DNA of 64,000 nt from Pempheris klunzingeri (lineage: Eukaryota > Chordata > Actinopteri > Acropomatiformes > Pempheridae). The stretch covers positions 14,339,535-14,403,534 of the forward strand of contig NC_092015.1 of NCBI RefSeq assembly GCF_042242105.1. Reading direction: 5' to 3'. A program made the position numbers and the translations under genes. The notes under the pieces are model-generated. The model saw nothing but the letters and a program-made list of their open reading frames with translations. It did not search any database and was not told where the DNA came from. Below are positions 1-13,645 of this stretch, in pieces; the stretch's first letter is position 1; each line of letters opens with the position of its first letter.

Positions 1-440
1 AAATCTCACTGCCTCAGGGACCCTGAATGTAAATTTTCACACACACTCATAAATCACAGTTTCTGAATACATATAATCTGGAATTAGATTTTCATTCACT
101 TCATCTTAGACTCAGTGCAATTCAAATGCACTGTGCCGTTTGTTGTTTTTAATTCATACTTAAGGTTAAGGTGTGGGTCATCGGGGAGAGATCATGAAGC
201 ACATCCTTGAACAGATGATGGAAATTAATTAGAATTAAAGGGCATGCTTCTGCACGGTGTGATTCATAAATAATCCATCAACACACTCTGAGGGCAGGAC
301 CCATGCTGCAAGAGGGCAGAAAAATCGGTGTTGTTTCGTGTAGCCCAGGGACTGTGCAGAAATGAGGTGTACTGCTTTCAATGATGAGTTTTGTTGGACA
401 GACGGAGACACAGAGAGTGCTTTACTTTATCAATTCATTA

Positions 441-850
441 ACTTATTGATAAAGATCTGTCTGTGATTGGCAAAAGAGCAGAGGAGCAGAATCGCCTCTG
501 CCTCATGTGTGTCCCTAAGAACAAAGCATGAAGTACACTCCACGTATGTGTGCCATAGTTTATGTGTTTGCTGCTCCTCCTGAAGCTGAACATACTGAGT
601 TTGACTGACTGAGAGCATTGCACGGGGACGTAGGGCTGTGCAGCATGTGCATGTGCAGTGATTGACAGTGACAGTCCTTCTGCTCTGATTCGCTGTTTTC
701 ATTTGGGTGTGGTGGATTCTTGCAAATAACATTACGAGCAGTAGGACGGGCCAAAGGAACGTGTTTTTTTTCTCATGAACTACAGTCAGGATATAGTGAC
801 ATTTTCAGCAAATATGACAAAAAGATAATTTCATGAAAGTTACCAACTGA
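441..850 (-). repeat. Dispersed repeat, copy 1 (family shared with 49135-49900)
   Basis: Read on the minus strand, this stretch aligns along most of its length with plus-strand 49135-49900. Shared blocks include GTTCCTTTGGC, AAGAATCCAC, a TGTCAATCACTGCACATGCACA block and CTTTGTTCTTA. The family resembles a non-coding repeat I remember as frequent in percomorph fish. Neither copy has a coding frame that looks real, although both produce short shadow ORFs with similar translations. Confidence 0.7.
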
Positions 851-2363
851 GTCTTTAAGTTAGGCTTGTTGTTTTAAAGCTATTGAAGAAAATCCAGCTA
901 TACGAGTTAAGACAACTACACATGCTGAATCAGCATGTCTACATTCCACTCGTATGACAAGATGCTGATTTGAATATAAGAACTAGTGATTTGAATATTT
1001 GTCATCAGCGTGACTGCATCTCACAGACTGGCAGCTACCTGTCACCCTGCCATGATTTATTTCTCTGCTTTTGAGCAGCATTTGAGTTCATGTATCGTTC
1101 TGGAATTACACTGATATTGGGCTTAACCTTACAGGTGGATAGTCAAATAAGAAGTTAATGAAAAGCTCTTTCAGGTTGAGTTCAGGATGATAAAAACTTC
1201 AAATAATACTGATTATCAGAGTGGTATCAAGAAACTCTTTGTTTCTAATGAATCATAAAAGAGTCAATAACATTTCCTAACTCTGCAAACATGATATTGC
1301 AACTGAGAACACCTGAGCACTGGGGCAATTTTTTTCCCCCCAGAAGACAATGAGACTTTCATTGAAGTGCCCCCTTGAATGTGTTCCCACATTACACCCT
1401 TCTCAAGAACTAAATGTTTGGCAGAAAGAGCCTTCAGGAATAGCTTCGCTCTGCAGAGGCCTCGCACTGTAACACAAGAGTTTATTCAATCTGTAATTAA
1501 TCCTGTGTCTCTCTGTCATTCTGCCTTGCCCTCTCACTGAGGACAGGGTTTGTTCAAGCTATAGCTACGAGCTAAGACTATTACTGTTTTCCTGGTTCAT
1601 TGGGAGGATAGGATAGGAATCTACCTGTAGTGACATACCTCTGCTCCCTCTCCCTCGCTCACTTTCTCCTCTATTTCTCTAGCTCCCTTACTCTGTGAGC
1701 CTCGCACTGTCACTTTGAGAACCATTGTGAGGATCCCAAGTTTAAATTTCTCAAAGAAAAAAGAAAATGCTTGCAAAGGTGCCCCCACGGAGCATCTTAA
1801 AGCGTGCGTAGGAGCTGCCTGAAGGTTCTGAGATTAGTTTGACTTCACTCCCTGCAGACCACAACAGCCTGCTTGCTGGGTACGTCCATTAGCCATGACA
1901 TTAACACCTTTTGGTTGCATCAGAAATAGAATTTTCCAGATTGATTGCTTCTGTTTAACGGTGTTTAACCTCACTTTCAGTAGCCATAGCTGTAACCTTG
2001 CATGTATTCTCGTATGCTTCAAATTCACAAACAAACCTGCCTGTGTTTACTTGTACATTTGCATGTTTGTTTGAATGCTCAACGGTTAAGTGGAACTTTG
2101 TCATATTTAAGACAGCCTTTGGCATGGGTGAGCTCAGAAACCAGGGCACAGTGCCTGCTCTCTGCTGCTGGCTGTGATCAGTAGTGTATCTTATATCCCA
2201 TTCAGACAAGTAACCATTCAGTCAGGCAAAGAAAGACTGATGGAAGGAGGAAGAGAGTGCTGCCAGCTGCCAATGACTGCACCAGTAGATCTTTTGGAAC
2301 CTGTTGCAACAGGTTTTTCTTTCTGTATATCTTATTGCTGGGCTAGCCTGGACGAGTGCCAAC

Positions 2364-2365
<2 letters not shown>

Positions 2366-2409
<44 letters not shown>
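2366..2409. repeat. (CA)n microsatellite
   Basis: An uninterrupted CA dinucleotide array of about 22 units in intergenic DNA. Confidence 0.95.
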
Positions 2410-2412
<3 letters not shown>

Positions 2413-4339
2413 TGGGGATGATATTGCGAGCTGCCAAAATCTGAAACCAGCCCATCAACAACTTCCATACATATTTAGACAGTCAATCTAATCGAAGTGC
2501 CTCACTGTTAGGGTGAAGGGGGCGCGTGGTGTTCAGATCCACGAGGGAAATGGGCTCAGATGTTGACAGAGGTTACAGGTCTGAGTGAGGAAAGCCGACT
2601 GAAACTACAAATCCACAAAGAGAGGTTAGGTGAGTTCATTTGACTGTTTGAATGTTGGTATTTACGTAAACTGCTGCAACAAATTTGCTCTTTTTGCTCT
2701 GATATTACATTTGATTACTCGATTTACCCTCTTTTTTGTTTAACCTCGTGTATATATTATAAATAACTGAGTGACAACACAGTGCTGTCCTGATACCAGT
2801 TGGCGCTGCTGTGGGTGATGAATGCTGGTTGATTTCTCTGGACTTTAAACGGCAGCCTTCTCATGTCAACACCACTGACAAAACACTGTCACTATATAAT
2901 CTCTTACAGTTAGGTTTAAGACCTGCCCCTGTCTTCTGATAAATATTAGGTGTGAGGAAATGATCCCTGTGCCATAAACATTTGTTAGAGATAATTGTCA
3001 AAGATAATTGCTGATAGCTGCACTGTGATGTGGCAGGTGTCAACCATGCGCTTAACACACCTTTCAAATGGCTTAGAAGTTAACTGAACTTAAAAAAAAG
3101 CGAGAGCGAAATCCATTTTCTGTTATTGTGTAGCTTTTTTATGACAGTATGATATTATTGTCAGCATCACAGACTGTTGTAGATGTTCGAAAGTGTCTCC
3201 CTTTCTTTTTGTGCATTTCAGAGAAGTTGATATGAATATTATTTGGGATAAAATGCATTCGCTTTAAGATCCAGAAGGCATGTAAACACGTTTTTACTGT
3301 GTTGCTATGTTTAAAAGTGGTGATAATGTCATAATTGAGCAGAATTTTAGCACAGTAGTCCAATCAAAATAATGCATGATGCATAAAATCTAATGAGATG
3401 CATTGTCAGTGGTTACAGCACAAGTAATAAAACCACAGCAAATAAACACTGTTCACTACAGTCATCAGATCTGGTTCCAGCTGAGTAGTATGCAGTCTAC
3501 TGTAACATGTAAAGCCTTGTCAGCAGGAGTCACTTCCAGTCATGTCTGAGATTTTTATCACAGATGATAAGAAATGTCAGCAAGATGTTATTTTGACATC
3601 AGGTCTTAAATCCTTCTGTGACAATCTTAACTGTGTGGTCAATCCTGCTGTTTTAAATGTCTGACACCACACCCAGACTGAAGACCCCTGTGGAAATACA
3701 CTGCGCAACACGCAGCATGTGACATATCCATACACAACTCTCCAGATCCCAAATGAACGGTTCTGCTTTGTGAGAAAGTATTTTGCCCTCACATCTTGTG
3801 GCAGGTCGACCACAAAGATAGGATCACACATTGTAAACAAAACAATACACAGCTACAACTTGTTTACAACTTGTTGGCATTCACTTGGGCTGTTAATTTG
3901 GCTCTCTTCCACCGGTAGTTTGCTCTGACTCTGTTACATAAGATACACACTGTGTTATTTGCATATTGAGTGAATCAATTGTTGGCACAGGCGATATTTG
4001 AAGGGTGGCGTTAGGTTTTAAGGGTCCTTCACATACTGAAGCTTGGAATGGAGCATCTGGCCTTTTCCTTGGGTCGCTGATAGTTTGTACCAAGATGCTT
4101 TTTAATTTAATTCAAAATATACAAAACAAGGATAGATGATCTATCAGTCTGAAAAATTGAGCTAACACTAAGATCGTTTTCCCCCAGGACAAGCTGTAAA
4201 GTCACAATACAACAATATAAAAATGCTAATGCTAATTAAGCATGCTTATGCATCAAAGGTAAGAGTACTAATTAGCCAGCAGAACGGCCACTATCAGTGA
4301 TACATTTTCATATATTATATTATTTGATTGTTATTTCTG

Positions 4340-4640
4340 ATACAATAAAATGTAAACAGGTGGGGATGAGGCTCATTTTAATCACTTTATATAATGCTGG
4401 GATGTTTTATCACAGCATAGTGAAATTTGAAAGATGAGCGCATGTTTTCTATGTAAAAAGAGTAGTAGTTATGGATGTTAAGATAAACAGTACAGCAGGT
4501 AAAAAGTAATTTACTTTTTAGATACTGTACTGTTATTTTCCTCTGAAATGTAGTGATATAGATGGGTATAAAAATGGTAATACTAAAGTAAAGTACAAGT
4601 CACTCTAAACTGTTAGTAGATGTACATAGTTACATTTCAC
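4340..4640. repeat. Dispersed repeat, same family as 35100-35700
   Basis: This AT-rich stretch shares phrases with 35100-35700, such as 'gaggctcattttaa' against 'gaagctcattttaa', followed by a similar 'actttata' or 'actttaga' tract and AAAGTA-type runs. It looks like a degraded non-coding percomorph repeat. The boundaries are approximate. Confidence 0.5.
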
Positions 4641-6357
4641 TACTGCGGATAGCTTTGATACTTTAAATCTCTGAGGTGATATTTAGAGTGTGAAAGGTTG
4701 GAAATACAACAAAGCTGCTGAGAATCAGCTCTATAAACTTCAGTCAAATGTAGTGACAGACACACCGACATCCAGCAAAAACAGAAATACAAAATACAAA
4801 TACAAAATAAAGAATATCCACTATATTTGAAAAAATATTTTTAAAACAGCATGAGAAACTGTCATACAGCTTGTGGCGCAATTTCACTTCATCTGTAACT
4901 TTGGACGTCTGCTGGCGATCAAACCAATTTGTTTTCAGTGCCTCTTTTTGGACTAAATATCAGACAGCGACACCGTCGGGCCTTCAGCATGTTGGCTTCC
5001 ATCTGAAATGTTGGCAGTAATCACAGTGCTGGTGCTTATTTAACAAAAGACAAAGAAAGGATTTGCATATAAGAGAAGAATGTTGTTGTAAGTCACTTCT
5101 CACACGCCTGTCTGAAAAACGACATTTTGAACATCGAAACAGGTTTTGGTGGCTGTAATTGTTCCCCTTATTTATTTTGGCCATTTACAAAATCATGTGC
5201 TTTCAATTGATTGACTGGAGAACAAAATCCACAGTTCTCCCTCAGTGCAAGCATGTCAAGTTTATCTGAAGCTAACGAACCAAGAGAAGATCTCCCAAAG
5301 CTATTCTCTTTTTAGTGCAAAATTACGTATTTGTTACTCTCCATCCACTGCAGCTCAACAGGGGAACACTGTCCAGTCAGAGGCACATTTAGAGGAACTG
5401 ATCAGTCAGGGGAGGAAAACAGGAGGAGAGAGAGGGGAGGAGAAAAAAACATGCGAGACCAGACTGTACTCATGTGGAGTACAGTGTGGGACCGGTAAAA
5501 AAAACCTCAGCACAAATTTTTAGCATATCACATGACAATAACAACATTGCAACAGGGGAGGGGAAAAGGGGAGTGGAGATATTCCAGCACCGCAGGAGGC
5601 AGGCCGCTGGCTACAGCCCCGATAGGTGAACCCTTGGACCACGCCCCTCGTACTGGAGGGACACAAATATTGTGCAGTCTGAACCTGGCATTATATTACC
5701 TTTAGATAAAGTTTTGAATATATTATATTATGTATTTCACACAAAATGCTCCCGATCTCTTTCACTGACAGCACAGGGGGAATCTGTTAATGGCCTGTAT
5801 GAAAGGACGAACAATAACAGCGTATAGGCACCTGAATACTGTTTTGAGACAGAGCTGAAAAATTGTGAATCTTTCCTTTAAGACTGGGGCATTGAAATGT
5901 AATGTGTAATGTGCCAAAAATGATTATGTATGTGTTCAGTCAACATCAGTGTAAAAGGCACAGAAATTAACAGCAGTCAATGTTTAGGAAATTTATAATA
6001 CATTAAAACAAGAATACATAATGAGAGTTGTTCATATTTCAATAAAACACTGAATGAAAGTGACGTTACAGTCCAGAAAACTTCCAATATTCAGTTGGCA
6101 GCACAAGTACTACGATAAACAGTTTTTCATGTAGCGACAAATCTTGGTTCACGTTGTAGAAACTGAACAGGGAGGTTTGTCATCACCGGCTGCTGTCTTT
6201 GATTGGATCAAGGCTCAGCTCGGAAAACAGGTTAAAAATAATGATTTGGATTTTACTGGTAGTTACTTTTCAGGAAAATCAATCTGGGCTCTGTGACACT
6301 GACCAAATGTAGTATTAATACAGTGTTATACATGTTAAAGCTGTGCGAATGATGAGA

Positions 6358-6360
<3 letters not shown>

Positions 6361-6399
<39 letters not shown>

Positions 6400-6401
6400 A
6401 C
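6361..6401. repeat. (CA)n microsatellite
   Basis: A CA array with one TA interruption near its right end. A compound (TC)n(AC)n tract lies about 180 bp further on at 6585-6625. Confidence 0.95.
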
Positions 6402-6584
6402 AGTATCTCAACTGCTAGAGTTTCTACTTCTCTTACAGTAAGTGCATCTGTTCTGGCTGCTGGCAGCGTGTCTGTCAAGCAGATGAGAGGATTTGTTGCC
6501 ACAGTGGTAAAAAGCCAATCTCTCAACTTTCACCTTGACACTCTAGCCTCCTTTGATCCGAACAGAAAGAGCTACGACTGCGAC

Positions 6585-6585
6585 T

Positions 6586-6625
<40 letters not shown>
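6585..6625. repeat. Compound (TC)n(AC)n microsatellite
   Basis: About nine TC units run directly into about eleven AC units, a typical compound simple repeat. Confidence 0.9.
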
Positions 6626-7202
6626 CACTCTCTCTGCCTCAGCATTATTTGGTTTTACATGACCTAACAGCCATGGTTTGTTGGCAGTTTTAATGAGCTT
6701 GGTTTATGTCGGGGTTGATGTTACCTTTACTGGAACCTGGGCCACGTGTCCGTCACCTCCGCTGGGATCAGATAACACCTCTTCGCACCCCTTGCCCTTC
6801 CACTGATGTCAAACTCGGGTGTTTTGATGAACAGGCACTGAAAATGACTGTTCCCATATCTGCACTCATGCTGTCAGAGGACACAGTATAGTGTATCTTT
6901 CAGACTTACTTACTTAGAATAACGACTCAGTAGATGTGATCTTAAAGGATCCGTGCTTTGTCAAAACAGTTGAGATGTGCTTCTTGTCATGTGCCAACAG
7001 CAATATAAATCAAAAGTAGAATAAAAAACAGCTTGATTTTTTGATACTTGCATTTTCCTGTCTCATCAGATTCCACAATGAGATAACAGTGACATGACAT
7101 TTTAAGAATGCTTATTTACTACTACCATGTCTATACTTGTTTGTTGCATGTACAAACTTAGCATGAAGATAAAGAGCACAAGATTGATAAATACATAAAG
7201 AC

Positions 7203-7228
7203 TGATTGATTGATTGATTGATTGATTA
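7203..7228. repeat. (GATT)n tetranucleotide repeat
   Basis: Six tandem GATT units in AT-rich intergenic DNA. Confidence 0.85.
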
Positions 7229-7289
7229 ATAGAGACTGGCAGCAACGTTAAGAAAATCTTCCTACCAGCATCTCTAAAGCTCACTAATT

Positions 7290-7520
7290 TGCACAAAGAA
7301 CAATTAACAGGCAGATATTTTTACTTTTGTACAGAGCCGGTCTGTCTGCAACCCCGTCCCCCCTCCACCTCTAGTGCTTATGCTAAGCTAAGCTAAGCAG
7401 CTGCTGGTGACAACTTTATATTTACTGTACAGACGAGAGTAGCAACGATCTTCTCATGTAACTCTTAACATAAAAGTGTACGAGCACGTTTCCCACAATG
7501 TCGAGCTGTTCCTTTAACAG
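7290..7520 (-). repeat. Dispersed repeat, same family as 24280-24480
   Basis: The reverse complement reads 'GTTACATGAGAAGATCG', 'CTCTCGTCTGTACAGTAAAT' and 'TTAGCTTAGCTTAGCATAAG' in order. The same ordered blocks occur, diverged, on the plus strand at 24280-24480 (AGAGTTACAGTAATGCTAGATGAG, then TTAGCTTAGCTTAGCATAAA). It is a non-coding repeat family common in percomorph genomes. Class and ends are uncertain. Confidence 0.65.
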
Positions 7521-9152
7521 CTTTATGTGGCCTTTAATTTGAACTGATGCGGCTGACAAATCTAAAAACCGAAACATTTCATCCACCGCAACTTATGCAG
7601 TAGGGCAATGCATCTTCTGCCAAAATACCACTGACAGAGATTGATGATCATTTTTTTCTCACATCTCAAATTTAGCCTGCTCTTTTTTTTTTTTATCTCT
7701 TCACAGGAGCAGATTTTGGTGCAGAATGTCAGACTCCCCGTCATTTTACCCCCTCAGTAGTAAGTCTCAAACACCAAGCCCTCAGGTCAGCCTCCACACC
7801 TGTGAGCCCTGTCGGACCTCCTGCCAGCAGATGGCACAATCACAGGTACTGATCTGCCTCGGGCCTTTCTGTTGTAACTGAAGCAGCTTCTTGTGTTTTA
7901 CCACTGGAAATAGAAAATCAGTTGTGTTTAGCTGCTTTGAGGCACCTCTGGCTGCTTTCTGCACTCGAATCTGCTGATACTTTGGTTTTATAAATACATT
8001 AGTTATTATGTTAATTAAACAAAATGTACATGGACAAATGGCCTTTGCTTTGGAGAGGTAATGCATATCACGTTAAAATGAAAAGCATGTGTTCTCTTGC
8101 GGCATACATAAACATTTTTATAATTGTATGTGATCATGACAGGCTGAGGCAGTTCACTGTGGGGTTTTCTACTGTGAGAGAAGAGGTTTTAATGGCCTCT
8201 GGGGTTTCCCAGTAAGGATCTTGGCAGCTTCTTGATCTAGAAATGGGAGTGGAGACACATTAGAGGATAACTCTGGTATTTTTAAACCTGGGCCACATAT
8301 TTACATGGTTTGAGTTTGAAATGACTGGTAGGTACAAAAAGTTTTGGAACTGGTCCAGGAGATCACCTCTACTGGCAGCTGAGAACAGGTGGTGAATGTG
8401 CTGCACTGATCAATATACGCCCACTAAAGTGTTTACAGATAAAAGAGCATTACGGAAAGGATCCCTACAGAGATGGACCTGTGAGATCCTTTTTGCTGGA
8501 GCAGAAACAGCCGTTGTATCATGCTATTCAAACCCACCGGGCTTGATTTTTACTTTGCAGAACACAGGACTTGCTGGTTGATTAGGTAGATAGTTTGTTT
8601 GATTGAGTTATTGCTGTGTTGGATCTGAATAAATAATTCAAAAAATAACCCAAACTAACGGACTGAGACAGAGACAGACCGACAACTACCATGTAAAATT
8701 ACTGTTTTTGTTAATGAACTCTGGTGGCTTATTGGTGAGTTATTTAACAGCAATTTCTGGTTAAACTAAAATGATCTTACAGGTTTATTTCTGTATGGAT
8801 CCTTTCAGTACTGTTATCAGACACTTTGAATAACAATCTAAAACTGTCAGTGGCCAAAACAAGCACCTTTGATGAACGTACTTTGATCTGGTGCAATTAC
8901 CCCAAAGAATTACTTCAGCCTACAGCTGTCGTTGCTCGTTCCTGTTTCTCGGCTGCCAACTGAGACGATCTACTGGACCAATTCCAAAAGTTTATGTACC
9001 TACCAGTGGTTTTGAACCCACAGTATGGGGGCAAAAGTTGGGGCCAGGTTTTAAAACACCAGAGCTACCCTTTAAGTCCAGCCCTGATTGATTTGTCAAT
9101 AACTCCTGTATTTTGAAATTTACATATTTAATGATTTCTATCCGCTGTGAAG

Positions 9153-12100
9153 ATGATCGTAGCACAGACTAAAGAGGTCAGAGACGCCTGCTTCACCCAG
9201 CCAGAGAGCAACGCCTTCAGCTTGAGGACTGCAGCTGTGAGCAGGAGGCACAGCGCTGACGGGACCATCGGTTCGGGGTCAGGGTCAGCATCAGGACGAG
9301 GCCCCGTTGACTGTGACCGTTTCCATCCGTACCATCGACAGTTCAGTGATGGAGCAGTGGCGGCTGCAGGTTGTCTCCAACCGTGCTTGTCTCCCATCAG
9401 CTGCCTGCAGGAGGTGTGCAGCCCTGACACTCGTTCACACAGTTCAAACGGCGAGGAACCGACGCCCTGGGACCAGTGCAACGGCAGCACTCAGGTTTCT
9501 AGACTTCTGGTACACTTCTGGTTTATCATTACCTATTGCTGTTAAAGCAATGTTATGTTATGTCTATACATATTTATCAGATAGTGCCAGTCTCAAATGT
9601 GTATAATTATCACATAGAATAAAACACAAATTGAGCTGCACTGTTAGACTAGATGGCCTCTCTAAACAGTTTCCTTTTATTTCCTTCTATCTACAGAGTT
9701 CCTACTCAGAGTTACCAGCTGTAACAGTAGAGCCTTCCTGCTTCCTGTCTCAAAGCTATCAGTCCTACAGCTCATCAAGCCCTCTACAACAGGTCAGAGA
9801 GTATGCTGGTTAAACCCTAGAGGAAGATGTAGGAGATGGGTTGTAAGCGATGAATAATGTGATGTACCTTTACGTTTTATAGTTGCACGTTATAGATCAG
9901 TACATACATCTCAGCCAAAGCCAGTGAAAGAAAAATGATATGAATGGTGGCTCTGAACAACGTATCAGCCTTTTATTAGTTTCCAGGTTGTGATTTGTGA
10001 GTGTGTGTGTTCTCCATAGGTCTCATCAACTCGCCTGTACACTAATAATGACCAGCAGTCCAACAGCTCCAAATATTCTCTCCAAACTGTCTCCTCTCAG
10101 TCACACCAGGAGAGCACCACACAGTCCCTCTTCCCCAAGCCTGTTTACTCCTACAGGTAACTGCATCACATTTTGCCATATTGTTTTTGTCTAACTTCAT
10201 TACATGGTCATTTTCAAAGCCACATTGTGTTTAACTCTTATGTGATTATCATCTTCAAGTTGATCTGCTGGTATCAGGTTTTGCTAGACAAATGTTTCCC
10301 TCATGACTGCAGCATCTTGATCTTCATGGCTCTGAAGAACAGCAAAACGGGAAGCCTGCCAGTCAGTGAGATCTACAGCTTCATGACTGAACATTTCCCT
10401 TATTTTAAGGTATCGTTATGAATGTTTTCTACATCACATTGCTAAACTGAAAAACCTCAGATCATATTGACAAATGTTTACAATATGAGAATTAGTTGAG
10501 AAAGCTAATGGATTTCTACTTTTTCAGCTGTGGTTTCACCTCAAATTTAGCGGCTCAGGGCACTGACATCATATCTCTGGAGATGTTACGGCTCTTATTT
10601 ATTCTGCTCCTGGCTTAGGAAAACCTCTTTAGTTGCAGGTGGATGGCAGTAAGCTTGGTTCCGGGTTCAAATTCAGGTTTGCTTTGTGTTTTTTTTGTAA
10701 GGAAACGATCATTCAAAACCACATCTGCTTTGTGGCTGACAGTAATTACTCCCACAATATCTCTGCTACAGCTGCAGCCAGGTGACCCCGGACTGCTGGG
10801 TAGTAACCTGCTGAGGCATGAGGCTGGCATGCGGAGTAAAATGAGGAGATGTGTTGTAAATGTTTAATATCGGCGGTGTGTGTCTGTGTGTGTACGCAGT
10901 TTGTGAGGAGATATCATGATTATACAATGTTGTTGAGAAGGTGTTTTGTGTATTAAAAACAATAAATTCATGCCCCTGTGATTCAACATTGATTAAATTA
11001 GCCAGCTGCAGGAATACAGCTCTGTTTGGGACTTCACAAATACTCTACATGAGACAGACTCACCTGTGGAAAAAGCTTGAAGACAGAAAATACGTATGAC
11101 AGATTATAAGTGATACACGGAGGAAAGGGCAAGTATTTTGCAAAAGCTGTAATTTTTCAGATACGTCTGAATACCTTCTGAATCTTGTAAAGTATCGTTG
11201 AGTTCATTTCAGTTCAGTGGACACTTGCCATGGCATGCAAACATTGCAGATGGTGGAAAAATGATTTCATGTTTCCCCCTAGGGAGGGCCAGGTGTCCTG
11301 GGCTCTGTGTGTGTATTTCAGGGAAATTGTACCAATATTCATAACTTTTGAACTAGAGTGTTGTTTAATCTGGCACGTAGGTGCTGAAAGGCATTCAGAC
11401 AGTGGGTGGGAGCTGTAGGGAGGCCAGATTTCTTCAGTGAGCATGAAGAGAGTTAAAACCAAGATACTATAGAGCAACGTAGGGCATTTAAGTATAATTC
11501 ATATTTTCAGATTAGCGGCGTGGCACCAAGGAGGCTAATGTCTGTTTCTTCAGACTGAAATCCATCCATCCATCATCTATAGCGCTTATCTTTAAAGGTT
11601 GCGGGGGAGGCTGGAGCCAATCCCAGCAGACACTGGGGTACACCCTCTGTCACACAGAACAGACAACCATTCATGCTCACACCAGCTGACCTAACCTACA
11701 TGTCTTTGGACTGTGGGTAACACCACAGTGACACATTTTTTAATATATCATCATTGGTTTCTATACTGCCATATGCACCATCCTTATATTCATGATCCTG
11801 AATCCTTAATCATTCCATATTTATTTCAGCATCTTTGCGCTCACCTCTGTTGCACTTTTGTCATTGCCATATCTGTGTATAGCAGTTAAATGTTTATGTT
11901 TACCTCTGCTGAGCATTATCGTCCTTGTTTTTTAGCTGTATGTCTGTTTCGTCTAAGCACATTGAGAGCAATAGAAAAACTGGACTCAAATTCCTGACTC
12001 AAATGCATGGCCAATAAAGCTGAATCTGATTCTTAAGCTTAAGAATGGCTCGTGTAAACCTTCTCTGTCTTCTGTAACCCTCTCTGTTTTCAGACAGCTC

Positions 12101-13645
12101 CTGATGGATGGAAGAACTCGGTGCGTCACAACCTCTCCCTGAACAAGTGCTTTGTGAAGGTGGAGAACAAAAATGGGAACTCGTCCCGTAAAGGTTGCCT
12201 GTGGGCTCTAAATCCAGCCAAGGTGGAGAAAATGCAGGAGGAGCTGCACAAGTGGCGTCGCAAGGACCCCGTCTCTGTGCGCAAGAGCATGGCGAGGCCA
12301 GGTGAGTCCCCTCAGCCTATCGAAAGATATCGCTGTCAAAGGACAGAACATTAAGCAAACAAACATTGTGTTTTAGACTAGAGGACTAATTTTATCATGA
12401 ATTTATTACAGTAAAAATGTTGGGTTTGTGTTGATGTTTGACGTTCTAATCAGTTTTTGCTGGTCTAACCTGTACTTTAAACATATCAAAGCTGAATTTT
12501 AATTTTTTGCATCTTAATTGATCAAACCTTTATTTTATACACACTTTTTCTACAGAAGACCTTGAGCGTGTAATGGGAGAGAAACCGCACAAGCTCAGGT
12601 CTTTGCCACCTCACACTAATCCGGATTTGATATCCAGAGTGGCCCCTATCTACGACCACACCTCCTCATCGTGCACCCCAGCCCAGCTTCGACCACCCTG
12701 TCTACCCATTCGGCGTCCACAGTATGTAAATTTCCAACCTCAGCTACCCTGCTACTTCACCCCTGCTTCTCCTCAGCCCAGCAACTCATTTGCCCTGTAC
12801 TCATCCTGCGGACAAGAGCCACCACTTGGCGTCCCAACAGCCACTGGAAACCTGAACTCACCCACGGCTGGTAAGATGCCACCTGTTTACAACGCTGCCC
12901 TGCAGGCTGAGAACAGTGTTGGCCTCAGGAGCATGCAGGACTTCCTGTTGGAGGGAGACATCAGTTATGACATCGACACGCTCAACCCCAGTCTGACCGA
13001 CCTGCAGCTACAAGGTACGAGAGTCAGATTTAGGAAATATGACATGATAGAAAAAGACATGTGGGCTTTAAGTGTGGTGATCTAATGAGAAATCGGGGAC
13101 TGTTAGCTTACAAGATAGCGGATATGTGGGCTGATCAGTACAGAAATGTGAAAAATATGTTCAAGATCGAATTGAATTTCATAGTTTGTCCACCACAGAG
13201 CACTGACAAGTTTATTTTCCATCTGTAAAATGTCCTGCATAGTACATGATTTTGGTCACAATTCTTGAATAAGCAAACATAGTTTTTTAGAAATAGTTTG
13301 TGTCGTTTTCTCTGTAAATTAACTGGGAAGAGAGTTCCTGTTCGATCCAGTGATCAGCGGTCCTTTCTAAAACACACCTGATATGTCTTCATTTTCTCAG
13401 GTAACTTGTGGGAGGAGTTAAGGGAGGACAGCCTGATATCTGTTCCACATGTTACCACCACAACTCCGTCCACAGCCTCTGCCCTGCAGGAAATCAGAAA
13501 AGCAGAGTTTGACGATGAAAACACAGGCGGTGGACGAAGCTTTGAGCAGTATGGCTGTGGACTGCATCCTGTTGTTTATTCAGGGGTGGAGAGTCTAGCT
13601 GGATACCTGACCTCCTCCTGTACCACATCCATCTCCTTACTGTAA
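9153..13645 (+). CDS. foxn1: Forkhead box N1 transcription factor (7 coding exons, 527 aa)
   Basis: Exons: 9153-9494, 9697-9792, 10020-10156, 10313-10409, 12094-12301, 12556-13014 and 13401-13645. All junctions are GT-AG and in phase. FOXN1 is the nuclear winged-helix factor that drives thymic epithelial and skin epithelial differentiation. The forkhead domain spans roughly residues 187-285. It begins [19 protein letters not shown], which separates FOXN1 from FOXN4 (CLIAMALKNS), and includes the recognition-helix stretch [17 protein letters not shown] in exon 5. The N-terminal FHPY motif is at residues 57-60. The acidic C-terminal activation block [22 protein letters not shown] straddles exons 6 and 7, as in mammals. 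The start is the first ATG after an in-frame stop at 9132 and has A at -3. An additional upstream exon cannot be excluded, since human FOXN1 is about 650 aa. It is convergent with unc119, as in human. Confidence 0.93.
11561..11725 (+). repeat. Retrotransposon 3'-end-like fragment in foxn1 intron 4
   Basis: An ATCC tandem start, then a GGTTGCGGGGG-like block, 'GGCTGGAGCCAATCCCAGC', 'GGGTACACCCT', 'CAACCATTCATGCTCACACC' and 'ACATGTCTTTGGACTGTGGG' follow in the order I remember for a very abundant teleost LINE-derived repeat. It is truncated and non-coding. The family name is not certain. Confidence 0.7.

Larger units (their letters stand above)
1..9152. other. Intergenic region upstream of foxn1
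   Basis: I see no convincing protein gene here. Open frames are short, do not join through splice sites and do not resemble known families. The region holds fragments of dispersed repeats (about 441-850, 4340-4640 and 7290-7520), (CA)n and (TC)n microsatellites and AT-rich unique DNA. The foxn1 promoter and any non-coding first exon probably lie in its last kilobases, but I could not place them. An in-frame stop at 9132-9134 lies just ahead of the foxn1 start used here. Confidence 0.6.

Noticed and set aside
9128-9490. 120-codon minus-strand frame
   Set aside because: Antisense shadow of foxn1 coding exon 1.
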